Assembly (NCBI RefSeq): GCF_000012985.1
Contig: NC_007645.1
Span: 992,001 to 1,056,000, forward strand
From: Hahella chejuensis KCTC 2396
GTDB taxonomy: Bacteria; Pseudomonadota; Gammaproteobacteria; Pseudomonadales; Oleiphilaceae
Direction: 5' to 3'
Length of the DNA: 64,000 nt
Part shown: positions 19,868-28,803 of the stretch, piece by piece
Numbering within the stretch: position 1 is the first letter of the stretch
Layout of the letters: each line of letters begins with the position of its first letter
Made by a program: the position numbers and the translations under genes
Notes under the pieces: model-generated
What the model saw: only the letters and a program-made list of their open reading frames with translations
Database searches by the model: none
What the model was told of the DNA's origin: nothing

Positions 19868-21313
19868 CTATCGCAGGAACAGCTTATATACCAATTGGTG
19901 CAGCAATGTGCCGTGAGGGGGAAAGATAATTTTTCCGCTATGGAAACGCTGCTTCGTATGCACGGCTTTGTGGTTGGAGAAATTGAGGAAGCCTTCCCTG
20001 CCGTGATAGTGACCCATGCCAGAGTCCCCGATTCCGCCGAAGGGGAGGTCGTCCTGAGCGAAATGCACCAGTGTATCGTTTATGCAGACGCCGCCTGCGT
20101 GGGTGTGCTCCAGCAAATGTTTCTGCTCGCTTTTCTTGTAGCCGAAGTAATAGAGCGCCAAAGGGCGAGGGCGATTGTTAATGTAACGAATGGCGTCGTC
20201 GATGGAATGATAGGGGACAATTGGCAGTAAAGGACCGAATATTTCCTCCTGCAACACCTTCATTTCCGGCGTGGCGTTGAGAATAAGCGTCAGCGGGAGT
20301 TTGCGGGCGCCGCGGCTGAAATCCTCATTGGCCGGATTTACTTCAATCAGCGTGGCGCCTTTCTCTTCCGCGTCTTTCAAGTAGCCGTTCAGGCGCTTGA
20401 GTTGGCGGTCGTTGATGATCGCAGTGTAATCCGGGTTGTCTTTCAATGACGGATACAGCTTGCGAAACTTTTCTCTAAAGGCGTCGATGAAGTGCTCTAC
20501 TTTGTCTTCGGGACATAAAACGTAGTCTGGGGCAATACAGGTTTGGCCGGCGTTAAACGCTTTGCCGAAGGCGATCCGCTCCGCGGCGTCAGAGATTGGA
20601 ATATTTTTCGAAATAACCGCCGGGGACTTGCCGCCCAGCTCCAACGTCACTGGGGTAAGGTTTTCCGCAGCCGCCCGCATCACCATGCGGCCAACCGCAG
20701 TGGAGCCAGTGAATATCAGATGATTAAATGGCAGGCGAGAAAACTCGGCGGCGACATCGGCTTCGCCGATAATCACGGACACCAAGTCTTCGCTAAAGGT
20801 GTTGGCCATCAAATCCTGAAATACCTGGGAGGTGCGCGGTGTGTACTCGGACATCTTTATCATCGCCCGGTTGCCTGCCGCCAACGCCGTTATCAGAGGA
20901 CCAACCGCCAGATTGAGAGGGTAATTCCAGGGCGAAATAACGCCAACGACACCGAGTGCTTGGTAATGTACCGCATTTTCGGAACCGAAAAACAGCAAGC
21001 CGACTTGTCGGCGGGACGGCTTCATCCAGGACTTAAGATGCTTCAGCGTATAGTTGATGCCCTGGATAGCGGGCATAAATTCCGCTAAAAGCGTTTCGTC
21101 GCGAGAACGGGAGGAAAAGTCTTCGTTAATGGCGTCAAGCAGCGCCTCTTGATTGTTGAGTAACGCTTTCTTCAAGCGAATCAACGTGTCGCGCCGCACC
21201 TCGTAACTGGGGTTCGGGTCATGCTCAAACGCACGTTTTTGCGCGTGAAACGCTCGGTGCAGGTGCTGAATTTCCTTCTTGCTGGTAGTAATCGTGAGAA
21301 CGTCCGCCGCCAT
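19868..21313 (-). CDS. Coniferyl-aldehyde-dehydrogenase-type aldehyde dehydrogenase
   Basis: A 481-residue NAD(P)-dependent aldehyde dehydrogenase that would oxidise an aldehyde to the acid. The catalytic cysteine lies in FNAGQTCIAPDYVLCP and the general-base glutamate in VTLELGGKSPAVI; PWNYPLNLAVGPLI is the nucleotide-binding asparagine region, and FTGSTAVGRMVMRAA the dinucleotide loop. NAGQTCIAPDY and the short C-terminus place it with the coniferyl-aldehyde/fatty-aldehyde (class 3) dehydrogenases; lignin monomers versus medium-chain aldehydes cannot be settled by eye. AGGAGG six to seven bases before the ATG. It diverges from a TetR gene, with a perfect palindrome in the gap, so repression by that regulator, with an aldehyde or acyl ligand as inducer, is likely. 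Confidence 0.9.
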   Translation of the reverse strand: MAADVLTITTSKKEIQHLHRAFHAQKRAFEHDPNPSYEVRRDTLIRLKKALLNNQEALLDAINEDFSSRSRDETLLAEFMPAIQGINYTLKHLKSWMKPSRRQVGLLFFGSENAVHYQALGVVGVISPWNYPLNLAVGPLITALAAGNRAMIKMSEYTPRTSQVFQDLMANTFSEDLVSVIIGEADVAAEFSRLPFNHLIFTGSTAVGRMVMRAAAENLTPVTLELGGKSPAVISKNIPISDAAERIAFGKAFNAGQTCIAPDYVLCPEDKVEHFIDAFREKFRKLYPSLKDNPDYTAIINDRQLKRLNGYLKDAEEKGATLIEVNPANEDFSRGARKLPLTLILNATPEMKVLQEEIFGPLLPIVPYHSIDDAIRYINNRPRPLALYYFGYKKSEQKHLLEHTHAGGVCINDTLVHFAQDDLPFGGIGDSGMGHYHGREGFLNFSNHKAVHTKQRFHSGKIIFPPHGTLLHQLVYKLFLR

Positions 21314-21386
21314 TATCGCCTCCTGGGCGTCTTGCCCCGTCGTGCTGATTTTTGTTTTTCTGCGCTTGCATCAGTGGTTATATTTT

Positions 21387-21402
21387 TAGAGTATATACTC
21401 TA
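21387..21402. promoter_or_regulatory. Perfect 16-bp palindrome, probable TetR operator
   Basis: TAGAGTATATACTCTA reads identically on both strands. It lies in the 161-base divergent gap, 74 bases from the aldehyde dehydrogenase start and 73 bases from the TetR start, where a repressor dimer could control both promoters. The TATA core could also overlap a -10 element. Confidence 0.72.
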
Positions 21403-21440
21403 GGTGTCAAGGCCTGGATGTGTAGAAGGAACTATTCATA

Positions 21441-21485
21441 ATGAAAGCCGCCGGTTTGGATCAGAGCAGTCGTAATGAACACTAG
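21441..21485 (+). other. 14-codon leader frame overlapping TetR start
   Basis: ATG at 21441, preceded by AGAAGGA with ten bases of spacing, opens a 14-codon frame (MKAAGLDQSSRNEH) whose TAG lies 6 bases inside the TetR gene in another frame. The TetR ATG (21475) has only a weak GAG upstream, so ribosomes finishing the leader might restart there. Speculative. Confidence 0.3.
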
Positions 21486-22134
21486 AGAAAAGATTATTTT
21501 AGCCAGTCTGGATTTATTCAACGAGCGCGGAGAGCGCAATGTCACCACCAACCATATCGCCTCTCACTTAGGTATCTCGCCAGGCAACCTCTATTATCAC
21601 TTTCGCAATAAAACGGACATTATTTACGAGATTTTTTTGCAGTATCAACTGCTGGTCAACCATTACCTGCAGGCGCCAGAAGGGCGACCGCTGACGGTGG
21701 AGGATCAGTTCGACTATCTGGAGTCTGTGTTCGATGGGTTGTGGAGTTATCGTTTTTTTCATCGCGACCTGGAACATTATCTGGAATCGGATGAACGCTT
21801 GAAGACGGACTATCGGAAATTCACCCAGCGCTGTATCGGCAGTGTAGTGAATATCATTCAGGGAATGGAGTTGTCTGGAATTCTGAGGCCGGTTTCCGAT
21901 CACTTACGTCGATCTTTGGCCTTAAACGTCTGGCTGGTGGTGACGAACTGGATGTCGTTTCTTAAAACCGCCGCGGATGAAGAGAGCGCTTTGATCCGTA
22001 AAGACACTCTCAAACACGGGATATACCAAGTGATCTGCCTGGAGACACCGTATCTTCAACCTGCATTCTATGATCAGGTGACAGGTTTGCAGCAGAACTA
22101 TTCCCCCAGCGTTCTCAATGATTTAGGGTTATGA
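21475..22134 (+). CDS. TetR-family transcriptional regulator
   Basis: A 219-residue TetR regulator. The DNA-binding domain (about 1-50) is textbook: REKIILASLDLFNERGERNV, then TTNHIASHLGISPGNLYYHF, with the recognition helix ending YYHFRNKTDIIYEIF. The C-terminal region (about 60-219) carries the TetR_C_33-like pattern LWSYRFFHRDLEHYLESDERL found in regulators beside fatty-aldehyde and membrane-lipid genes. It is divergent to the aldehyde dehydrogenase gene and most likely represses that gene and itself through the 16-bp palindrome between them. The next gene, engB, converges on it. Confidence 0.9.
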   Translation: MNTREKIILASLDLFNERGERNVTTNHIASHLGISPGNLYYHFRNKTDIIYEIFLQYQLLVNHYLQAPEGRPLTVEDQFDYLESVFDGLWSYRFFHRDLEHYLESDERLKTDYRKFTQRCIGSVVNIIQGMELSGILRPVSDHLRRSLALNVWLVVTNWMSFLKTAADEESALIRKDTLKHGIYQVICLETPYLQPAFYDQVTGLQQNYSPSVLNDLGL

Positions 22135-22153
22135 ATAACTGTTTGTGAGATCT

Positions 22154-22822
22154 CTACGCTTGGGGCTCTTCCGTAGTTTCGACGTCTGAAGTCGTCTCGT
22201 CAGGTGGGATAAAAAAGCGGTCCATAAACGCATGTGCTTCTTCAACCCCTACTTTGCTGACGGATGAGAATAGTTGTGCTTCGACGGGGAAGCGCCACTT
22301 TTGCTTAAGCTCTTTCTTTACTTCCTGCAGTGTGGTCTTGGCCGGACCATACTTCAGCTTGTCGGCTTTGGTCAGCAGCACCAGCGTGGGTAAATCCCGC
22401 GCTTCGCACCAATCCAGCATGCTGCAATCGAAGGGACTGAGAGGATGGCGGATATCCATGACCAGGATCAATGCGTTCAGCGTCAATCTATGTTCTAAAT
22501 AGCGCTGCAAATTGCTCCGCCATTTTTCGAGCATGGCTTTCGGCACTTTAGCGTAGCCATAGCCGGGAAGGTCGACGAGGCGGCAACCTTCACTATTAAG
22601 GGTGAAGAAATTGATCAGCTGAGTGCGGCCTGGCGTCTTGGACGTTTTCGCTAGTTTTCCGTTTTGCGTGATCGCGTTCAAAGCGCTGGATTTTCCTGCA
22701 TTGGAACGTCCTGCGAAGGCGACCTCTACGCCCACGTCAGGAGGGCACTGCTGCAGCTGTTCTGCGCTCATAAGGAAGCGGGCGCTTTGATATGAGACGG
22801 GGCGTTTGGTGGTCTGGGTCAT
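22154..22822 (-). CDS. engB: Ribosome biogenesis GTPase EngB (YihA/YsxC)
   Basis: EngB is an essential-type GTPase in 50S subunit assembly. Its G motifs are in order: G1 [15 protein letters not shown]2 with [12 protein letters not shown]3 [13 protein letters not shown]4 TKADKL, and G5 near SSVSKVG. The 222 residues include a short acidic C-terminal tail ([17 protein letters not shown]) beyond the usual length of about 200. The N-terminal [17 protein letters not shown] is typical. It is divergent from the cytochrome c4 gene across a 282-base gap, as in Pseudomonas. Confidence 0.96.
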
Positions 22823-22913
22823 ACCTTAAATGCTTTCAATTATCGAGATGTGAATGGATGCAGCGCTATGCTGGAGCTGCGTTTTCGAGTGGCGATGTCG
22901 CGTTGTTTATTCG

Positions 22914-22941
22914 TTCATGTTTTGAGTGTTTTATGTATAAT
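22914..22941 (+). promoter_or_regulatory. Possible sigma-70 promoter for cytochrome c4
   Basis: A consensus -10 hexamer TATAAT (22936-22941) has a poor -35 (TTCATG, 22914-22919) at 16-base spacing. It would give a leader of about 155 bases before the cytochrome gene. The rest of the 282-base gap between engB and this gene shows nothing else I can name. Confidence 0.3.
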
Positions 22942-23104
22942 ACCAGACCGTTTTAAGGGCGTGGGAAGATAATCCTGTTCTTTTCACGTAATTGCAGCAT
23001 GCGCGAATTGGTAAAATAAGATACTGATTGTGCTTGGGGTATCTTGGATCAAAGCGCCTCAAACAATGTAATTGCAAATTAATAGGTAGCTGATGGGGTC
23101 AACA

Positions 23105-23710
23105 ATGAGAATTTTCGTAACTGGTTTGGTGCTGGCGATGGGTATGATTGGCCTGGCGCACGCTGAGGGAGACCCCAAGGAGGGACAGACCAAATCTGCA
23201 GTTTGCGCGGCCTGTCATGGTGCGGACGGTAACAGCGCCGTTCCTACCTTCCCCAAACTGGCGGGACAGGGCGAAAGGTATTTGATCAAACAGATTCTTG
23301 ATATTAAATCCGGTGATCGCCCAGTACCGGAAATGGCGGGGATGACTGACGGCCTTACGGAACAGGATATCGCCGATATTGCTGCGTACTTCGCCAGCCA
23401 GCCAGCCACTGTAGGCTCCGCCAGTGAAGCAACCTTGAAGCAAGGTGAGTCGCTTTATCGCGCAGGTAATGCGGCCAAGGGCATTCCCGCCTGTTCAGGT
23501 TGCCACTCTCCAGATGGCGCAGGAAACTTTCCGGCTGGATTTCCACGTCTGAGTGGTCAGCATTCCGACTATGTCGCCAAGCAGTTGCAGAACTTCCGCT
23601 CCGGCGACCGCTCCAATGATGGCGAAAGCCGTATTATGCGCGATATTGCTGCGAATATGAGCGATGCGGAAATCAAAGCGCTGGCTAACTACATTTTAGG
23701 TCTGCATTAA
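23105..23710 (+). CDS. Cytochrome c4 (dihaem periplasmic)
   Basis: A two-domain, dihaem c-type cytochrome of about 201 residues that carries electrons in the periplasm, typically to terminal cytochrome oxidases. A signal peptide (MRIFVTGLVLAMGMIGLAHA) ends at AHA. The haem-binding motifs are CAACH (early) and CSGCH (after about residue 125), each followed by its domain's distal Met (VPEMAGM and SRIMRDIAANM). I prefer the ATG at 23105, with GGGG six bases upstream, over an in-frame ATG at 23093. It is followed by a strong terminator and then dsbA; engB is divergent. Confidence 0.94.
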   Translation: MRIFVTGLVLAMGMIGLAHAEGDPKEGQTKSAVCAACHGADGNSAVPTFPKLAGQGERYLIKQILDIKSGDRPVPEMAGMTDGLTEQDIADIAAYFASQPATVGSASEATLKQGESLYRAGNAAKGIPACSGCHSPDGAGNFPAGFPRLSGQHSDYVAKQLQNFRSGDRSNDGESRIMRDIAANMSDAEIKALANYILGLH

Positions 23711-23734
23711 GCACTGTTTGAGCTATACCTGTTC

Positions 23735-23762
23735 AAAAAAGGCGGCATTGTCCGCCTTTTTT
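23735..23762 (+). terminator. Intrinsic terminator after cytochrome c4
   Basis: GGCGG(A-flanked)-CATTGT-CCGCC forms a stem that extends through the A-run and T-run (AAAAAAGGCGG with CCGCCTTTTTT). The T-run follows directly on the plus strand; the A-run means it could act in both directions. Confidence 0.9.
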
Positions 23763-23902
23763 GTTATGCGCAGCTTGCAGCCAAATTAATTGTTTGTCAT
23801 AAGCGTGGCCCTGGAGTTGCATAATGCATGGTAAGAGGTAAAACTTTTTTCCTTACTGCATGCCTGCAATATTTTTTAATCAACGGAGCTCGGAGATCGT
23901 AA

Positions 23903-24538
23903 ATGCGGAAGTTCGCCAGGATTCTATTAATAATGACTTTGGGTCTGGTCGCTCTGGCGGCCAGAGCTGAGACTTATGTTGAGGGACAGCACTACAAGAC
24001 GCTACCTGCGCCGATTCCGGTGCGTGATGCTTCCAAAATCGAAGTGGTGGAGTTGTTCTGGTACGGCTGTCCTCACTGTTACAAGTTTGATCCACTCGTC
24101 AACGTGTGGAAAAAGAGCTTACCGGAAGATGTAAGCTTTTTCCGTTCGCCAGCTGTGTTCAATAAAGTCTGGAAGGCCCATGCCCAGGCTTTTTATGCCG
24201 CTGAAGCATTGGATGTTTCAGAGAAAATGCATCAGCCTCTGTTCGACGCCTTGGCGAGAGATCACCAGTCTCTTAATTCTGAAGACGATTTGGCCAAATT
24301 CTTCGCGCAATATGACGTTGAAGAGGCGCAGTTTAAAAAGGCCTATAATTCTTTCAGTGTGAAGTCTAAAGTTGAGCAGGCGGCCTCCCGCGCGCTTTCC
24401 GCCAGAGCGACTGGCGTGCCGGCGCTGGTGGTGAATGGTAAATACCGTATAGATGCTATTCGTGGCGGGACTTACGAGGATATGCTTAAGGTCGCGGACT
24501 TCCTGATAGAGAAAGAGCGTCAGGCCAAAGGTTCCTGA
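23903..24538 (+). CDS. dsbA: Thiol:disulfide interchange protein DsbA
   Basis: DsbA introduces disulfide bonds into exported proteins in the periplasm. The 211 residues begin with a signal peptide (RILLIMTLGLVALAARAET). The active site is FWYGCPHC (Cys56, Cys59), identical to the classic CPHC, and the cis-proline loop is ATGVPALVVNG. The helical insertion between them is of normal size. It lies about 190 bases after the cytochrome c4 gene, beyond a terminator, and 40 bases before the endonuclease-fold gene, the same order as in Pseudomonas. Confidence 0.95.
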   Translation: MRKFARILLIMTLGLVALAARAETYVEGQHYKTLPAPIPVRDASKIEVVELFWYGCPHCYKFDPLVNVWKKSLPEDVSFFRSPAVFNKVWKAHAQAFYAAEALDVSEKMHQPLFDALARDHQSLNSEDDLAKFFAQYDVEEAQFKKAYNSFSVKSKVEQAASRALSARATGVPALVVNGKYRIDAIRGGTYEDMLKVADFLIEKERQAKGS

Positions 24539-24578
24539 GAGGGCGCTAACAAAACTAACGTAGTAGGAGTGGTGGGGC

Positions 24579-25445
24579 GTGTATCAAAAGTTCAGAGATA
24601 AATTTGGCGTCCTACTACCTCGTCGCTCTCCGGTCACGGAGGGCGACATGAATGCTGCTGAAGAATTTCCCCACCACAGACATATCCGTCTCCTCAGTTT
24701 CAATATCCAAGTCGGCATTTCGACCGCTGCATACAGGCATTATGTGACGCGTAGCTGGCAGCATGTTTTGCCTAGCCAGTCCCGCAACAAGAACCTTGAT
24801 CGCATAGCCGCTTTGTTGAGTCAGTATGATGTTGTTGCGCTGCAGGAATGCGATGGCGGCAGTATCCGCAGTGGCTTTGTTAATCAGGTGGAGTATCTGG
24901 CGGAGAAAAGCGGTCATCCGTACTGGTTCCAGCAGTTGAACCGCAATCTTGGGCGTATTGCTCAGCACAGTAATGGACTGTTGAGCCGCTATCGACCGAA
25001 TTCCGTTACGCAACACAAGCTGCCGGGCGTCATTCCTGGGCGAGGCGCTATTATTGCAACCTATGGCGATCCCACTAATCCTCTTGTTGTGGTGATGCTG
25101 CATCTTTCGCTTGGTGAAAAGGCGCAATGTCAGCAATTGGAGCACGTTTGTAAATTAATTGAGGGGTATGAGCATGTTGTTTTGATGGGAGATCTGAATA
25201 ACCATGCGGAACAACTGCTTAGCTCCACCGCGCTGGGGCGTACGACGCTGGTGTCACTGCCTGAGCGGGTAAATACATTTCCCAGCTGGCGCCCAGAGCG
25301 CTCTCTTGATCATATTATGGTTAGCCCTGGACTACAGATAAGAAACGCGGGCGTTGTCTGTTTTCCAGTGTCTGATCACCTTCCCGTTGCGGTGGATGTG
25401 GCGTTGCCGGTAGGGTATGGAAAGGGCGTAAAAAAACCCGACTAG
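24579..25445 (+). CDS. Endonuclease/exonuclease/phosphatase family protein
   Basis: A 288-residue member of the DNase I-like metal-dependent phosphodiesterase superfamily. Motifs in order: LLSFNIQVGIS (first Asn), VVALQECDGG (catalytic Glu), VVVMLHLSLGEKAQ, VVLMGDLNNHAE (Asp/Asn pair), and the terminal SLDHIMVS...VSDHLPVAVDV (Asp-His). All catalytic positions look intact. Substrate may be nucleic acid or a phospholipid/inositol-type phosphate. The GTG start at 24579 gives a 23-residue lead; ATG at 24648 (MNAAEEF) is an alternative. Its final codons overlap the terminator of the opposing ribosomal-protein operon. Confidence 0.88.
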   Translation: MYQKFRDKFGVLLPRRSPVTEGDMNAAEEFPHHRHIRLLSFNIQVGISTAAYRHYVTRSWQHVLPSQSRNKNLDRIAALLSQYDVVALQECDGGSIRSGFVNQVEYLAEKSGHPYWFQQLNRNLGRIAQHSNGLLSRYRPNSVTQHKLPGVIPGRGAIIATYGDPTNPLVVVMLHLSLGEKAQCQQLEHVCKLIEGYEHVVLMGDLNNHAEQLLSSTALGRTTLVSLPERVNTFPSWRPERSLDHIMVSPGLQIRNAGVVCFPVSDHLPVAVDVALPVGYGKGVKKPD

Positions 25446-25455
25446 GCCGGGCTTT
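25430..25455 (-). terminator. Intrinsic terminator of rpmB-rpmG, inside neighbour's last codons
   Basis: On the minus strand AGCCCGGCCTAGTCGGGT is followed by seven T residues. On the plus strand the same bases encode the last Lys-Lys-Pro-Asp codons and stop of the endonuclease-fold gene. Confidence 0.72.
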
Positions 25456-25459
25456 GGTC

Positions 25460-25482
25460 GGCCAAGCTAGGAAGGCTTGGCC
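25460..25482. repeat. Perfect 8-bp inverted repeat beside the terminator
   Basis: GGCCAAGC and GCTTGGCC flank a seven-base loop. It lies between the rpmG stop and the T-tailed hairpin, so the rpmB-rpmG transcript ends in two hairpins in tandem. Confidence 0.65.
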
Positions 25483-25505
25483 GTTATCTTGAAGAAGTAA
25501 GATGT

Positions 25506-25661
25506 TTACTTGATCTTGGCTTCTTTATAAGCAACGTGCTTGCGAACGACAGGATCAAACTTTTTGATCTCCATCTTCTCAGGCATAGTGCGCTTATTTT
25601 TAGTGGTAGTGTAGAAATGGCCGGTTCCAGCTGAAGAAACCAATCTGATTTTCTCGCGCAT
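25506..25661 (-). CDS. rpmG: 50S ribosomal protein L33
   Basis: A 51-residue ribosomal protein L33 reading [20 protein letters not shown], then [20 protein letters not shown] and [11 protein letters not shown]. This is the short Cys-free form that does not bind zinc (no CxxC pairs). AGGAGC upstream of the ATG supports the start. It follows rpmB by 11 bases on the same strand, the usual rpmB-rpmG operon of gammaproteobacteria, and is followed by two hairpins. Confidence 0.97.
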   Translation of the reverse strand: MREKIRLVSSAGTGHFYTTTKNKRTMPEKMEIKKFDPVVRKHVAYKEAKIK

Positions 25662-25672
25662 AATCTAGCTCC

Positions 25673-25909
25673 TTAAACCTTGCCGCCGCGTGCGCGAATA
25701 TCGCTCAGCACTTTATCAATGCCGACTTTATCGATGATTCGCATACCTTTAGTAGAAACACGCAACTTAACGAAGCGCTTTTCATTCTCGACCCAGAAAC
25801 GATGAGTTTGCAGATTCGGAAGAAAACGGCGCTTGGTTTTGTTGTTTGCGTGAGAAACATTGTTACCGGTTATAGGGCTTTTGCCCGTAACCTGACAAAC
25901 TCTAGACAT
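25673..25909 (-). CDS. rpmB: 50S ribosomal protein L28
   Basis: A 78-residue L28 starting [20 protein letters not shown], with the family pattern [19 protein letters not shown] and the C-terminal [15 protein letters not shown]. The start at MSRVCQ is standard; an in-frame ATG five codons upstream is ignored. First gene of rpmB-rpmG, about 95 bases downstream of a good sigma-70 promoter. Confidence 0.97.
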   Translation of the reverse strand: MSRVCQVTGKSPITGNNVSHANNKTKRRFLPNLQTHRFWVENEKRFVKLRVSTKGMRIIDKVGIDKVLSDIRARGGKV

Positions 25910-26004
25910 TTGACTCGCCTCCAACCAAACGTTGGTACTGAAAAATTCCTGCTTCTGGGTGGAGAATTTCCCGCTTTACCCAGACCCGTAAAAATGAGCA
26001 CGAC

Positions 26005-26033
26005 TTTATAGCAGAAAGAGGCGTTCAAAGCAA
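26005..26033 (-). promoter_or_regulatory. Sigma-70 promoter of rpmB-rpmG
   Basis: On the minus strand, TTGCTT (26028-26033) and TATAAA (26005-26010) are separated by the ideal 17 bases. The predicted start lies about 90 bases before rpmB. The promoter sits in the 216-base gap between radC and rpmB. Confidence 0.55.
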
Positions 26034-26125
26034 AATGTTTTGCATTTTTTGCACAATTCCCATAGGGCTAATCGCGTCTCTTTTTGCTTTTTCGCTGCAA
26101 GCGCTTTTTTATATGGGCGGTGTGC

Positions 26126-26800
26126 TCAAATCCAACCCCGCTCCGCCAGAGAAACGACTTCTCCGTCGCCGACAATCATATGGTCCAAGACTCGTACGTC
26201 AACCAATCTCAACGCTTTGCGCAAGGTTTCTGTAATTTCTTTGTCGCTAAGACTGGGCTCTGCGACTCCAGAAGGATGATTGTGAGCGAATATTATAGCG
26301 GCGGCGTTGTGTTTTAGCACTCTGCGAACGACTTCCCGCGGATGCACGCTGGCGGAATCAATCGTGCCGCGAAAGAGTTCTTCGTAGGCGATGACGCGAT
26401 GTTGATTGTCCAGAAACAAGGCGGCGAAAACTTCATACGGGTAATGGCGCAGGTGCGCGCTGAGATACTCACGTGTTAATTCAGGGCTGGTGAGGTTATG
26501 GCTGCGCTGCATTTTTTCCTGCAGGTAGCGTTTGGCGAGCTCTGTCGCAGCTTGCAGTTGAGTGAACTTCGCTTCTCCGAGACCGGGTATTTGCCGGAAC
26601 TCTTCGAAGGAAGCGTCCAGTAGAGGTCGCAGGCCCCCGAAATGATTGATTGTATCGCGAGCAAGGTCCACTGCGCTCCGTCCGCGAGTGCCGGTGCGGA
26701 AGAATATGGCCAGGAGTTCAGTTTCGCTTAATTTGCTGGAACCGTGGGCAATTAGTTTTTCACGAGGGCGGTCGGCTTTCGGCCAATCTGAGATAGGCAT
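26126..26800 (-). CDS. radC: RadC family JAB-domain protein
   Basis: A 224-residue RadC protein. An N-terminal helix-hairpin-helix part (about 1-100; [19 protein letters not shown]) precedes a JAB/MPN metalloprotease-like domain, with the His-x-His metal motif [20 protein letters not shown]. RadC was once called a DNA repair protein, but its biochemical role is unsettled. I start it at ATG 26800 ([16 protein letters not shown]), which has AAGGGA seven bases upstream; 21 extra codons upstream are not needed. Divergent from coaBC, a conserved neighbourhood. Confidence 0.94.
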
Positions 26801-26959
26801 ATAAAATTCCCTTTTAGTTAGGTTCATCCATGGATACTTCTGTGTATTGATATGCAACGGCAATCAAAACGGCCGCTATTATATACAAATGCAATGAAAA
26901 AAAAACGGACTGGTGCTATCGTAGCCCCAGTCAAAACGGGGACAGAGTGAAGTAACGCG

Positions 26960-28180
26960 ATGCTTACCGGCAGAAAAATTTTATTGGCGATTACTGGCGG
27001 AATCGCCGCTTATAAATGTGCTGAATTGACTCGGTTGTTGGTAAAAAGCGGCGCTGAAACGCAAGTGCTGATGACCTCGGGGGCGAAAGCGTTCATTACT
27101 CCGCTTACTTTTCAGGCGCTGTCTGGTAGACCCGTCAGAGACAGCCTCTTAGACCCCGAAGCCGAGATGGGAATGGGCCATATCGAATTAGCCCGCTGGG
27201 CGGACCTGATTATTGTCGCGCCTGCAACGGCGGACGCAATAGCCCGGATCGCAGGTGGGTTGGCGGATGACTTGCTCACCACTGTGCTACTGGCCAGTGA
27301 CGCGCCTTTGGCGGTTGCTCCGGCAATGAACCAAGCCATGTGGCGCAATCCTATGACGCAAGCGAATGTGCAAAAGCTGGTTTCGCTTCGGCCTCGTACT
27401 TTTGTATGGGGACCTGACGCGGGTGAGCAGGCGTGTGGCGATCTGGGCCCTGGGCGCATGTTGGAGCCGGCTGCTATGCTTGCTTTAACGGAAGCACATT
27501 TCGCTTCGGGGGGGGAACTCAGGTATTGCAATGTTGTGATTACAGCCGGGCCGACTCGTGAACGCATCGACCCCGTGCGTTACATCAGTAACGACAGCTC
27601 GGGGAAAATGGGATATGCCTTGGCGGAGGCGGCGGTCAGCATGGGCGCGCAGGTCACTTTGATTTCCGGTCCGGTTTCCTTGCCCCGGCCAAGTGGCGTG
27701 AAGGTCGTTAATGTGGAAGGCGCACTGGAGATGCATGCGGCGGCGTTGGCTGCGGTGCAGGCGGGAGCGGATATCTTCATCTCTGCGGCGGCGGTCGCTG
27801 ACTATCGGCCTGTTACAACTGCCGACCAAAAAATGAAAAAGTCCGCCGAACAGTTACAGATAGCTTTGACGCGCAACCCTGATATTCTTGCGGACGTCGC
27901 CGCTGCGCCGAACGCTCCATTTACCGTTGGCTTCGCTGCGGAAACTCAGAAAGTGGAGGAGTATGCGCGCGGTAAGTTGGAGCGTAAAAATATCAATTTG
28001 ATCATCGCGAACGATGTCTCTCGCAAAGATATCGGGTTTAACAGCGATGATAACGAAGTTTCCCTCATCAGCCGGGATGAGGTAATTCCAATAGCCAAAC
28101 AATCCAAGCAGGCGCTTGCTGGACAATTAATGTCTCAAATCGTCCGGCAATATCAAAAAACACAATCCACTGATATTTGA
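26960..28180 (+). CDS. coaBC: Bifunctional phosphopantothenoylcysteine decarboxylase / phosphopantothenate-cysteine ligase
   Basis: CoaBC joins cysteine to 4'-phosphopantothenate (CTP-dependent) and decarboxylates the product to phosphopantetheine. The 406 residues contain the flavin-binding decarboxylase (about 1-190; [28 protein letters not shown], and the active-site Cys in [13 protein letters not shown]) and the ligase (about 190-400; [32 protein letters not shown], then the Lys region ADQKMKKS). Both halves look complete. The dut gene follows after 16 bases, so the two are co-transcribed, as widely conserved. Confidence 0.97.
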   Translation: MLTGRKILLAITGGIAAYKCAELTRLLVKSGAETQVLMTSGAKAFITPLTFQALSGRPVRDSLLDPEAEMGMGHIELARWADLIIVAPATADAIARIAGGLADDLLTTVLLASDAPLAVAPAMNQAMWRNPMTQANVQKLVSLRPRTFVWGPDAGEQACGDLGPGRMLEPAAMLALTEAHFASGGELRYCNVVITAGPTRERIDPVRYISNDSSGKMGYALAEAAVSMGAQVTLISGPVSLPRPSGVKVVNVEGALEMHAAALAAVQAGADIFISAAAVADYRPVTTADQKMKKSAEQLQIALTRNPDILADVAAAPNAPFTVGFAAETQKVEEYARGKLERKNINLIIANDVSRKDIGFNSDDNEVSLISRDEVIPIAKQSKQALAGQLMSQIVRQYQKTQSTDI

Positions 28181-28196
28181 ATTTGGTCTGAGGTTC

Positions 28197-28655
28197 ATGA
28201 AACAAGCATTACTCGTGAAAGTTCTGGATAAACGTCTGGGCAATGAAATTCCACTCCCTGCATATGCAACTGACGGCTCCGCTGGTCTGGATTTGCGCGC
28301 CTGCCTGGCGGAACCAGTCACGCTACAGCCTGGGGAGACTACGCTTATCCCGACGGGAATGGCGATTCATCTTTCTGATCCTGGCTTGGCGGCGATGCTG
28401 CTGCCCCGCTCGGGCCTGGGACACAAGCACGGAATCGTCCTGGGAAATCTGGTTGGACTGATTGACTCGGACTACCAAGGTGAAGTCATGGTCTCATGCT
28501 GGAATAGAGGGAATGAGGCATTCACCATTAGTGTTGGTGAACGTATAGCGCAGATGGTTATCGTGCCGGTAGTGCAAGTCGGCTTTGAAATTGTTGATGA
28601 CTTCGACGACAGTTCACGTGGCGCAGGCGGCTTTGGTTCAACGGGAACTAAATAG
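28197..28655 (+). CDS. dut: Deoxyuridine 5'-triphosphate nucleotidohydrolase
   Basis: dUTPase hydrolyses dUTP to dUMP and pyrophosphate, keeping uracil out of DNA and feeding thymidylate synthesis. In 152 residues all five trimeric-dUTPase motifs are present: [46 protein letters not shown], and the flexible tail [10 protein letters not shown]. Second gene of the coaBC-dut unit; algC follows after about 150 bases. Confidence 0.97.
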   Translation: MKQALLVKVLDKRLGNEIPLPAYATDGSAGLDLRACLAEPVTLQPGETTLIPTGMAIHLSDPGLAAMLLPRSGLGHKHGIVLGNLVGLIDSDYQGEVMVSCWNRGNEAFTISVGERIAQMVIVPVVQVGFEIVDDFDDSSRGAGGFGSTGTK

Positions 28656-28803
28656 CCATTTGCCCGTTTTGATAACCGCCGCAACTAAGCGGCGTATGCC
28701 GTGTTGCAGTAAATGTGTATTCTTTACATGACGTTAGCCTCGGTGTGCGCAGGGCGCGCTGAGGCCATGTGGCGAAATGCGAAAAAGGTAAATTGGCTTA
28801 TCA

